DNA of 60,262 nucleotides from positions 1-60,262 of the IMG/VR virus record IMGVR_UViG_3300044825_002252; one strand, given 5' to 3'. The notes beneath the pieces were generated by a model. That model was not told the origin of the DNA, searched no databases, and saw only the letters and a program-made list of their open reading frames with translations. Position 1 is the first letter of the stretch; each line of letters starts with the position of its first letter. Shown piece by piece: positions 54,919 through 60,262 of this stretch. The stretch is from a virus. Position numbers and translations under genes: made by a program.

Positions 54919-54947
54919 AGCACTCCAGAGTGGTTCTGGAGTGCTTT
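54919..54947 (+). terminator. Intrinsic terminator
   Basis: An 11-bp perfect stem, AGCACTCCAGA (54919-54929) with TCTGGAGTGCT (54935-54945), loop GTGGT, then a short T3 run. Confidence 0.75.
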
Positions 54948-54952
54948 ATAAT
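54947..54952 (+). promoter_or_regulatory. Consensus -10 box (TATAAT) fused to terminator
   Basis: Perfect TATAAT that begins in the T run of the terminator, 22 bases before the ATG at 54975. The -35 position would lie in the hairpin and has no good match. Confidence 0.55.
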
Positions 54953-54974
54953 GGTTTCGTACACAACAATAACA

Positions 54975-55247
54975 ATGACTGAATTCATTCATGCCTGCAA
55001 AGACTGTAAGCATTGTCGCTTGATTCCTGGTCTTTTTCATGTTTGCGAAAAGCATTATGTTGAAGAATTAGATTATATCAATGGTAAAGTTTATGCTGTT
55101 GATATGATTTGCATAGAAGTTAGAAAAGATAAGTCTCTTTGTGGGAAACATGGTAAAGATTTTGTACAAAGAGAACAACCACTTGAAGATGATAAATCTA
55201 AATCTACCTGGTGGCGCATCAAACAGATGATCAAACAACTATTCTGA
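54975..55247 (+). CDS. Small cysteine-rich, probably zinc-binding protein
   Basis: 90 aa from the ATG at 54975 (MTEFIHACKDCKHCRLIPGL); in-frame upstream starts at 54930 and 54951 lie in the terminator and -10 region and are rejected. Cysteines and histidines are arranged as C-x2-C-x2-C, then C-x2-H, and later C and C-x2-H (CGKHGKDF), suggesting a zinc-binding fold. The basic C-terminus (WWRIKQMIKQLF) could bind nucleic acid or membrane. Function unknown. Confidence 0.7.
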   Translation: MTEFIHACKDCKHCRLIPGLFHVCEKHYVEELDYINGKVYAVDMICIEVRKDKSLCGKHGKDFVQREQPLEDDKSKSTWWRIKQMIKQLF

Positions 55248-55254
55248 AAATCCT

Positions 55255-55803
55255 ATGACTATTGAAGGCTCAGTTAAGTTTATCTACGAAACCAAAACAA
55301 TTGGACATCCCCAGTATCATGAGGCATATCCAGATATGATTGACGATCAGACTATCACGATGGAAGTACCTTCCACTGAAATGAATGTCTACCAGCATTT
55401 TAATCTGTTCAATTCATTTCTTCGTGCAGTTGGTTTTGATGAACTAACAATTATGAGAGGTGCAACTGGACTTGCATTTAGTGATATGCGCAAAGACGAA
55501 GATATGCGCAAAGTTGCAGATGAGCATGACATCATGATGTCAGAACATCATGATCGAATTGTTTCGGATTTAGAAAAAGAAATTTTGGATTTAAAGGCAA
55601 AGCTATCAAGATTTGAGAACCCCAGTAATCCAAATTACACAGACGAAGAAATGGATGCCATGACCGCCTGGAATGGTTCAATTCCTGGGTCACCAAGCGC
55701 AATTGCTTCTGGTTGTAAGTGTCCTGTGATGGACAATGAAGAAATGCCTGAAGAGCGTAAGTGGGTGAATGCCGATTGTCCAATTCATGGTAAAGTAAAA
55801 TGA
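55255..55803 (+). CDS. Protein with C-terminal Cys/His cluster, function unknown
   Basis: 182 aa. Residues 1-75 form an alpha/beta domain (ITMEVPSTEMNVYQHFNLFN). The middle (about 82-122) is a charged coiled-coil-like helix (SDLEKEILDLKAKLSRF). The end has GCKCPVMDNE and DCPIHGK, a C-x-C ... C-x2-H set typical of small phage zinc-binding tails. It overlaps the next gene by ATGA. Confidence 0.65.
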   Translation: MTIEGSVKFIYETKTIGHPQYHEAYPDMIDDQTITMEVPSTEMNVYQHFNLFNSFLRAVGFDELTIMRGATGLAFSDMRKDEDMRKVADEHDIMMSEHHDRIVSDLEKEILDLKAKLSRFENPSNPNYTDEEMDAMTAWNGSIPGSPSAIASGCKCPVMDNEEMPEERKWVNADCPIHGKVK

Positions 55804-55997
55804 CTGATAGAGCAAAAGAGTTTATGAGTTTTGTGTGGGATCAGCGAAATAACCAAGGCGCTGATACTGAGGAAAAGTTAGTTGCTGCTATTCTTTCTCT
55901 TGCCGCTGAGTATGTGAGGTATTATGTGGCACAAAATGATCTTATCGTTTTAGATAAGAATGATATGCTACAACTTGCTGAGGAACTGAGACAGTGA
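55800..55997 (+). CDS. Small helical protein, paralog of 58411-58611
   Basis: 65 aa (MTDRAKEFMSFVWDQRNNQG ... LAEELRQ). It shares the MT(D/E)RAK start, a VAAxL core, an aromatic-rich helix with YxxY and a LA(E/D)EL end with the 66-aa protein at 58411. Both ends overlap neighbours (ATGA before, GTGA after). Function unknown. Confidence 0.65.
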   Translation: MTDRAKEFMSFVWDQRNNQGADTEEKLVAAILSLAAEYVRYYVAQNDLIVLDKNDMLQLAEELRQ

Positions 55998-56269
55998 AAC
56001 TCATTAAATTCTCTCACCATGAAGATTTTGGACACGAGTGGTATGTTCAATTTTTATTTACAGACCGTTGGGCACTCTTTCAAGGTTCTGTGAGTTGGAA
56101 TGATTTTCCTGGTTGGCCTTATATTCAAATCAAATCTGGAACTGGTAGTGTTCTAAGCATTATATTCTGGACATACAAGTTTGGATTTGATATTGGTATT
56201 TGCGAACATACCTGGAATTTTGAGTATCTTAATGACATTGAAGGGGAAGACCATGAATCAACTACCTGA
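55994..56269 (+). CDS. Small protein, GTG start, function unknown
   Basis: 91 aa from GTG overlapping the previous stop (GTGA): (M)KLIKFSHHEDFGHEWYVQFL. Rich in Trp and aromatics (DRWALFQGSVSWNDFPGWPY). It shares a general architecture with the 86-aa protein at 57993 (aromatic beta strands, a W-x-F-G start region and FGxDxG), so the two may be distant relatives. Function unknown. Confidence 0.65.
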   Translation: MKLIKFSHHEDFGHEWYVQFLFTDRWALFQGSVSWNDFPGWPYIQIKSGTGSVLSIIFWTYKFGFDIGICEHTWNFEYLNDIEGEDHESTT

Positions 56270-56408
56270 TAAAGAACAACTGGATGCAATGTGGATGCTT
56301 GCCACAAATGCCAGTTTTGAAACTGGCACAAGACCTCACTATGGATTCGCAGATCTGCTGTATGATTATCTCAACGACATCGATCAATCAGCAGGACTTA
56401 CAGAATGA
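56253..56408 (+). CDS. Small acidic protein, function unknown
   Basis: 51 aa from the ATG at 56253 (MNQLPDKEQLDAMWMLATNA), preceded by GAAGGGGAAG as ribosome-binding site; overlaps the previous gene by 17 bases and the next by ATGA. An upstream ATG at 56181 in the same frame lies deep in the previous gene and is not favoured. Confidence 0.6.
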   Translation: MNQLPDKEQLDAMWMLATNASFETGTRPHYGFADLLYDYLNDIDQSAGLTE

Positions 56409-56680
56409 GCGGCGGACACTTTGGAGATTACTGCTATTTTCAGGTCTCCCAATTTGCCAGAGATTTAGAGGAAGAGATTAAAAATAATTCTACTCCAGAT
56501 GAATATGGATATACTAACAACTATTCACCTGAAGTGATTGAGTATCTTGAGGAACAGGTTCATTATCTTCACAAGATTTCGGACATTATGTACCACATTG
56601 ACCGTCTTTATTCTGGTGACCACGGAGAAGATAGTTTTATGGAACGGGTGAAAGAAGTTGAGGAAAAGTATGGCAGTTGA
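56405..56680 (+). CDS. Conserved small cyanophage-type protein (MSGGHF)
   Basis: 91 aa. Begins MSGGHFGDYCYFQVSQFARD, an opening I recall from hypothetical proteins of many T4-like cyanophages, and continues as charged helices (DLEEEIKNN; YLEEQVHYLHKISDIMYHID). Overlaps both neighbours, the next by 11 bases. Function unknown. Confidence 0.75.
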   Translation: MSGGHFGDYCYFQVSQFARDLEEEIKNNSTPDEYGYTNNYSPEVIEYLEEQVHYLHKISDIMYHIDRLYSGDHGEDSFMERVKEVEEKYGS

Positions 56681-57170
56681 ACTGATATCACAACCTTATT
56701 ATGGTTTCACCTATCCTATTCTTAGTGATGGTGTAGTAAAAACATTTATTCATAAGTCTTGCGAACCAAAGGGATTCATTCGTGATATACTTTCCTTTAC
56801 AGAAAATCTAATTGGTATTGATTTTAAGGCAGTAAAAAAACAAAGGAACGCAGAACTTAAGTTTTTTGAAATTCCACTAATTGCAAATGAACCGACTTAT
56901 GTTGGACTTGCTGTTCCTTATGTTTCCCGTGTTGGTAATACTTGGAATCTTTATGTAAAAACAAATCCAGTATCTTCAAAAAAATGGATCTATCTTCACG
57001 AGTTCGGTCACTTTCTTGGAATGGAACATCCATTTGATGATAATGATAATGATGTATGGTATGGTGAATCTACAAATGATACTGTAATGTCCTATAACTA
57101 TCAACCAAGTTCCTATTGGTGGTTTAGGCGGGCAGATATTGATACGATTACTGGTATGTGGGTCGGTTGA
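56670..57170 (+). CDS. Metzincin-type metalloprotease (matrixin/serralysin-like)
   Basis: 166 aa from the ATG at 56670 (MAVELISQPYYGFTYPILSD), with GAGGA 6 bases upstream; a TTG at 56658 is less likely. The full metzincin signature H110-E-F-G-H114-F-L-G-M-E-H120 is followed by an acidic loop (PFDDNDNDVWYGE, perhaps calcium-binding) and the Met-turn VMSYNYQ (Met140). No signal peptide or propeptide cysteine switch is seen, so it would act inside the host cell unless carried in the virion. The unit ends in a terminator 11 bases later. Confidence 0.82.
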   Translation: MAVELISQPYYGFTYPILSDGVVKTFIHKSCEPKGFIRDILSFTENLIGIDFKAVKKQRNAELKFFEIPLIANEPTYVGLAVPYVSRVGNTWNLYVKTNPVSSKKWIYLHEFGHFLGMEHPFDDNDNDVWYGESTNDTVMSYNYQPSSYWWFRRADIDTITGMWVG

Positions 57171-57181
57171 GAAACTGGCAC

Positions 57182-57208
57182 AAGGGGTCTTCACGGAGAC
57201 CCTTTTTT
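57182..57208 (+). terminator. Intrinsic terminator
   Basis: 57182-57190 pairs with 57197-57205 (AAGGGGTCT with AGACCCTTT, one G-T pair), followed by a run of Ts to 57208. Confidence 0.85.
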
Positions 57209-57218
57209 GGTCTATAAT
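57190..57218 (+). promoter_or_regulatory. Promoter candidate overlapping terminator (TTCACG - 17 - TATAAT)
   Basis: Perfect -10 TATAAT (57213-57218), 4 bases after the T6 run. A 4-of-6 -35 match (TTCACG, 57190-57195) lies in the terminator loop at 17-base spacing. The ATG at 57240 follows 21 bases later. Confidence 0.6.
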
Positions 57219-57239
57219 GACTTCATAGATAACAAACCG

Positions 57240-57476
57240 ATGACCTACGACCAACTCTACGATCATATCGTCAACTACATTTCTCTGCCTTATCCTGTTA
57301 TTACTGGTGAGATTACCAACTGGACAGGAAAACCTCTTGAACACGATAAGAAACGTGCTTGTCTAATTCTTGGTGCTTTTATGGAGTTTATCCTTGATTG
57401 TAATGATGCTGGTATTGATGTAAGGACTCTTGATATTACTGGTTTTGTAAATGAGAAACTTGATGAACTGAAATGA
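57240..57476 (+). CDS. Small protein, function unknown
   Basis: 78 aa from the ATG at 57240 (MTYDQLYDHIVNYISLPYPV). First gene of a run of overlapping small genes that continues to the window end. Mixed alpha/beta, acidic C-terminus; no motif recognised. Ends in ATGA with the next gene. Confidence 0.65.
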   Translation: MTYDQLYDHIVNYISLPYPVITGEITNWTGKPLEHDKKRACLILGAFMEFILDCNDAGIDVRTLDITGFVNEKLDELK

Positions 57477-57823
57477 CCGACCTTTCTAACTTTACTTACA
57501 AGCAAATACAAGAACTTGAAAGGCAAATTGAAGAACAGAAAAGGTTGATTCAAGAACGCAAGAAGTTTTTGAGTCAAACAAAAGAGTGTGCGGTTGGATA
57601 TAAGGTGACTTTTTGTGTGAAGTTCAATCCTTATGCTCACGAACACGATGAACTGTGTAGTAAGGAAGAATTTGGTGATTGGCTGGCAAATGTTACCGCA
57701 AAACAAATTATTGACTACTTTGGAATTAAAACTCCTGTTGAAGATGTAAGTGGTTTTGATATTACAGAAATGACCGATAAAGACAAGGTAGAATGGAAAT
57801 GTTTTTGGGAGAATGAAGAATGA
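57473..57823 (+). CDS. Small protein with N-terminal coiled coil
   Basis: 116 aa. Residues about 8-38 form a strong coiled coil (QELERQIEEQKRLIQERKKF); the rest is a compact domain (YKVTFCVKFNPYAHEHDELC, WLANVTAKQIIDYFGI, DKVEWKCFW). Overlaps both neighbours by ATGA. Function unknown. Confidence 0.65.
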   Translation: MTDLSNFTYKQIQELERQIEEQKRLIQERKKFLSQTKECAVGYKVTFCVKFNPYAHEHDELCSKEEFGDWLANVTAKQIIDYFGIKTPVEDVSGFDITEMTDKDKVEWKCFWENEE

Positions 57824-57996
57824 ACTACCTCTGCCTTGTTGATGGTGTCGTAGAATACGGCAGCACAGACCTCTACCAATTCAATCATTATCGTATGGTG
57901 TATTACGAAGACCACAAAGATGCTGAAAATGTAGAGTATCTTGTGCTGACTGATGAAGCATACAACGAAATGTTCCCTTGTGAGGATGAAGAATGA
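57820..57996 (+). CDS. Small protein, function unknown
   Basis: 58 aa (begins MNYLCLVDGVVEYGSTDLYQ, ends MFPCEDEE). Overlaps both neighbours by ATGA. The DGVVEYGST start and acidic end recall the 54-aa protein at 58250 (MKIYCVVDNVDLGYHIEYAS) and those at 59564 and 59785, a possible family of small paralogs. Confidence 0.65.
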   Translation: MNYLCLVDGVVEYGSTDLYQFNHYRMVYYEDHKDAENVEYLVLTDEAYNEMFPCEDEE

Positions 57997-58253
57997 AACT
58001 CTTTCAATACGATAAAAAAGTTTGGGATAATGGTGAAACTGACCGCACTTGGCAGTTTGGTATCATCAACAATCGTTCATTACTTTGGATGAATTATGAA
58101 AATCCCAGTAGTTTAGTCCATAGCAATGGTGGATTTCACATCATGCTCTCATTTCTTACTTCTTCTTCTCTTTTTGGAGTAGATTTTCAAGTCGGTAAGG
58201 TTGGTTTCAGTTTTAACTTTTTCACAACATACTTTGATGGGTGGCAAGAATGA
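57993..58253 (+). CDS. Small aromatic-rich protein, function unknown
   Basis: 86 aa (begins MKLFQYDKKVWDNGETDRTW). Many Phe and Trp in beta-like patterns (FGIINNRSLLWMNYE, FGVDFQVGKVGFSFNFF). ATGA overlaps at both ends. Function unknown. Confidence 0.65.
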   Translation: MKLFQYDKKVWDNGETDRTWQFGIINNRSLLWMNYENPSSLVHSNGGFHIMLSFLTSSSLFGVDFQVGKVGFSFNFFTTYFDGWQE

Positions 58254-58414
58254 AAATCTATTGTGTGGTTGATAATGTTGATTTGGGTTATCATATTGAG
58301 TATGCTTCCACTTCCAAAGACAAAGCAAATGAGGTATTGATTGTGAAACTTCAGGAAGAAAGACAAAAATTTTATACTACTTATGAAATGATTGAGATTG
58401 AGGTGGAAGAATGA
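58250..58414 (+). CDS. Small protein, function unknown
   Basis: 54 aa (MKIYCVVDNVDLGYHIEYAS ... MIEIEVEE). The pattern beta-strand, helix (STSKDKANEVLIVKLQEERQ), beta-strand matches the shape of small phage proteins at 59564 and 59785. ATGA overlaps at both ends. Confidence 0.65.
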   Translation: MKIYCVVDNVDLGYHIEYASTSKDKANEVLIVKLQEERQKFYTTYEMIEIEVEE

Positions 58415-58611
58415 CTGAAAGAGCAAAAAAGATTATGGAAGCATACGAAGCAGAGGATACTTACAACTTCCCAAATGACGGAGTTGCTGCTGCTCTCCGT
58501 GAAGTTGTTATTGAAGTAATACTCAAGTATATGCAGTATGCTGAATGGGAAATAGTCAATAAAATTATGGAAGACATTAACGAACTTGCTGATGAATTGG
58601 AGGCACTATGA
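58411..58611 (+). CDS. Small helical protein, paralog of 55800-55997
   Basis: 66 aa (MTERAKKIMEAYEAEDTYNF ... INELADELEAL). Related to the 65-aa protein at 55800 in start, VAAxL core and end. ATGA overlaps at both ends. Confidence 0.65.
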   Translation: MTERAKKIMEAYEAEDTYNFPNDGVAAALREVVIEVILKYMQYAEWEIVNKIMEDINELADELEAL

Positions 58612-58835
58612 AAAACTTTGAAGGAATTGATTGGGCAGTTTTGTCTGTATTTTTTATTGCAATCGTTGCTGGTAGTATCATCACTTATGATGCCCAACAA
58701 CAACGAGCACTCTTTCAACAAACATACAATAAGAACTTGGAGTGTCGTCAAGCACTCAAAGACCAAACAGTAGGACGAGTAAGTGAGATTTGTGGAACAG
58801 TTCCACAAATCAAAGATTTTGTTGGAGGAAACTGA
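58608..58835 (+). CDS. Small membrane-anchored protein
   Basis: 75 aa with one membrane segment near the N-terminus (about 9-26, WAVLSVFFIAIVAGSIIT) and a polar domain with two cysteines (NLECRQALKDQ, SEICGTVPQIKDFVG). Likely an inner-membrane protein with the C-terminus outside. The next gene, one base later, has the same design, so they may form a pair, for example a lysis-accessory or membrane-modifying duo; this is a guess. Confidence 0.65.
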   Translation: MKNFEGIDWAVLSVFFIAIVAGSIITYDAQQQRALFQQTYNKNLECRQALKDQTVGRVSEICGTVPQIKDFVGGN

Positions 58836-58836
58836 A

Positions 58837-59031
58837 ATGTATAGTAATGATGATAATTGGTGGGGACTTATTCTTTTATTCGTTTTTTGTTCTTCTCTTG
58901 TGGGTATGTTGTTATATGTTGATGGACAAGGATACAAAAAGGGAGTGAATGAAACTCTTGTTTTGTGTATGGAGAACCCAAAAGATTGTAAAATTAAGTA
59001 TGATTACTTGAAGTTGGAAGAGCAGAAATGA
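58837..59031 (+). CDS. Small membrane-anchored protein
   Basis: 64 aa from the ATG at 58837 (MYSNDDNWWGLILLFVFCSS), with GGAGGA at 58824-58829 as ribosome-binding site. One membrane segment (about 9-26) followed by a polar tail with two cysteines (LVLCMENPKDCKIKYD). Same plan as the preceding gene. The next gene starts within its end (ATGA). Confidence 0.65.
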   Translation: MYSNDDNWWGLILLFVFCSSLVGMLLYVDGQGYKKGVNETLVLCMENPKDCKIKYDYLKLEEQK

Positions 59032-59204
59032 TTGAACTTCGTATCGTTGAGAATGAACTGGGAGTGAAACCAGACATTCAGTATCGTCATCATCGGTTTG
59101 GATTTAATGCGAGTGGAGCATTATGCCCATTAGCACCCGAATTTATTTGGAGTGAATGGAAAACTGCCGAATGGGTAACAGCAGAGGAGATTGAAAATGA
59201 TTGA
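59028..59204 (+). CDS. Small protein, function unknown
   Basis: 58 aa (begins MIELRIVENELGVKPDIQYR; has FIWSEWKTAEWVTAEEIEND at the end). Overlaps the next gene by 8 bases. The W-x-x-W-x-x-A-E-W pattern is seen in several small phage proteins but gives no function. Confidence 0.6.
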   Translation: MIELRIVENELGVKPDIQYRHHRFGFNASGALCPLAPEFIWSEWKTAEWVTAEEIEND

Positions 59205-59352
59205 AATTCAAAAGAACTACAAACTCACACTCACAGAGCAACAAGCAAAAGAACTCTACTGGATTTTGAAAGATGTAAATTTGGATGTTGATAATGAGTT
59301 GAAACTTGTTTATCACGAACTCAAAAAGATCTTTGATAGTGGTATCCGATGA
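59197..59352 (+). CDS. Small helical protein, function unknown
   Basis: 51 aa (begins MIEIQKNYKLTLTEQQAKEL). Pattern LTLTEQQAKELYWILKDV then ELKLVYHELKKIFDSGI: two amphipathic helices. ATGA overlap with the next gene. Confidence 0.6.
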   Translation: MIEIQKNYKLTLTEQQAKELYWILKDVNLDVDNELKLVYHELKKIFDSGIR

Positions 59353-59567
59353 AAAAGTATCGTATCAAAAAAGAAACTTATGGTGGTACTACAAAGTATT
59401 TTCCACAAGAGAAATTTTTGTATTCTTGGTATAATATCTTTGCCTATGAGGTTTATTTTGATGGTGGATATGATACTCTAGAAGAAGCACGGAAACGACT
59501 TTGTGACTATTGTAGAGAACCTGTGGTAGAATACCTGAACTTTGACCCTAATGAGGACTGCAAATGA
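59349..59567 (+). CDS. Small protein, function unknown
   Basis: 72 aa (begins MKKYRIKKETYGGTTKYFPQ). Basic start, then YDTLEEARKRLCDYC, a helix pattern shared in outline with the two following proteins (a D-T-x-E-E-A motif). ATGA overlaps. Confidence 0.6.
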   Translation: MKKYRIKKETYGGTTKYFPQEKFLYSWYNIFAYEVYFDGGYDTLEEARKRLCDYCREPVVEYLNFDPNEDCK

Positions 59568-59788
59568 AAATTTATTCACTCTATTATAAAGACACATTCG
59601 TAGTCGCATTTCCAAATCGGGAAGATGCTATTGATTATGGTAAGAAGTATTATGATGAGTATGCTTGGGATTGTAATATCCTTGAAGAGTATTTGAGTAA
59701 ATCTCCGTTAGTTTATACTCCTCCACATTATACTTCTCTTCATTCTCTCACTCCACAACAAACAATTCCTTGTAATAATGTAAAATGA
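59564..59788 (+). CDS. Small protein, function unknown
   Basis: 74 aa (begins MKIYSLYYKDTFVVAFPNRE). Strand-helix pattern (VVAFPNREDAIDYGKKYYDE) followed by a Pro/His/Thr-rich tail (PLVYTPPHYTSLHSLTPQQT) of low complexity. ATGA overlaps at both ends. Confidence 0.6.
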   Translation: MKIYSLYYKDTFVVAFPNREDAIDYGKKYYDEYAWDCNILEEYLSKSPLVYTPPHYTSLHSLTPQQTIPCNNVK

Positions 59789-59967
59789 AATATTATCTTC
59801 TAATCGCAGGATACAACTTTTATCCTGCTCCACATACTGATGATTGGATTGGATGTTATGATACTGAGGAAGAAGCAGAGGAGAAATTGAAAGAACTCAG
59901 ACAAGAAAAGTATCCTGTTGAATGGTGGGATATTGTTGATTTAAGGAGTTGGATTGGTAATGACTAA
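59785..59967 (+). CDS. Small protein, function unknown
   Basis: 60 aa (begins MKYYLLIAGYNFYPAPHTDD). Contains CYDTEEEAEEKLKELRQEKY, the D-T-x-E-E-A helix pattern also seen at 59349. Ends 8 bases into the next gene. Confidence 0.6.
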   Translation: MKYYLLIAGYNFYPAPHTDDWIGCYDTEEEAEEKLKELRQEKYPVEWWDIVDLRSWIGND

Positions 59968-60127
59968 AACTCAATCAGCATTAGAACGAGTTATTATTGA
60001 ACTTGATAGTTGGTGTGATAATTGGACACCCACATCTTATAATGACCCTCGCATCAGTTTGAGACAGATTGCTGACCGTGCTCGTGATGTTTTAGAACAG
60101 GAGAAAAATGACTATGATTTTAGATGA
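59960..60127 (+). CDS. Small helical protein, function unknown
   Basis: 55 aa (begins MTKTQSALERVIIELDSWCD; ends with RQIADRARDVLEQEKNDYDF). Overlaps the previous gene by 8 bases and the next by 20 bases. No motif recognised. Confidence 0.6.
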   Translation: MTKTQSALERVIIELDSWCDNWTPTSYNDPRISLRQIADRARDVLEQEKNDYDFR

Positions 60128-60262
60128 AGAAGTCATCAAACTTGTAAAAGAACACTTTGAAGAAGATTGGGATGAAAATGATGGTTGGGAGTATTCTGGA
60201 AACTTTGATGCCTTTGTGAAGTTTGCCCAAGAAATCTTTCAAATGGGTTATAATGAAGGTAG
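60108..60262 (+). CDS. Small acidic protein, 3' end outside window
   Basis: 51 codons visible from the ATG at 60108 (MTMILDEEVIKLVKEHFEED) and still open at the window edge. A ribosome-binding site (AGGAG) lies just upstream. An ATG two codons later is also possible. Function unknown. Confidence 0.6.
   Translation, partial: MTMILDEEVIKLVKEHFEEDWDENDGWEYSGNFDAFVKFAQEIFQMGYNEG

Overview
The window looks like a piece of a large, AT-rich, T4-like myovirus genome, most probably a cyanophage of marine Synechococcus or Prochlorococcus. The evidence is a very long run of virion fibre genes, late promoters of the NATAAATA type, a phage-type peptide deformylase, 2-oxoglutarate/Fe(II) oxygenases, and a dense block of tiny early genes joined by ATGA or GTGA overlaps. 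All genes are on the + strand. No photosystem gene, capsid, portal or polymerase gene lies here. Host assignment is inference from gene content remembered from this phage group.

Layout. (A) 1-17814: fibre and baseplate-type proteins, including a gene cut by the left edge, a protein with a DUF5648-like end, a subtilisin-like protease with an intact catalytic triad, a large beta-helix protein, a small companion protein and a collagen-like fibre. (B) 17818-28916: three paralogous proteins, each with twelve YGWFGGG repeats (likely beta-propellers), alternate with glycan- or protein-modifying enzymes: a GT-A glycosyltransferase, two 2OG-Fe(II) oxygenases, a sulfotransferase and a GT4-FkbM fusion. 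(C) 28923-47218: more virion proteins. A second copy of the beta-helix / small protein / collagen fibre cassette lies at 31701-38157, followed by three LamG-like paralogs, a second beta-helix protein and a GC-richer triple-LamG protein. (D) 47252-51075: a beta-propeller protein related to GH130 and a four-part FkbM-GT2-GT25-TPR protein. (E) 51237-60262: early-type genes (metallopeptidase, SF2 helicase, peptide deformylase, SPFH fragment, metzincin, many small unknowns), with intrinsic terminators followed at once by -10 boxes.

How it may work together. Regions A-C seem to build the host-recognition apparatus from modular, recombining fibres. Regions B and D supply enzymes (prolyl-hydroxylase-like, GT25, other glycosyltransferases, sulfotransferase, methyltransferases) that resemble, as a set, a collagen-modification pathway. 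I propose that they decorate the collagen-like fibres or the propeller proteins, or alternatively host glycans. Region E is expressed in short units, each ending in a hairpin terminator that abuts the next -10 box. One such unit, 51668-51849, has a promoter and a terminator but no ORF, and may encode a small RNA.

Limits: all homology calls come from motif recognition, without database searches. Propeller folds, enzyme targets and promoter activity are inferences.
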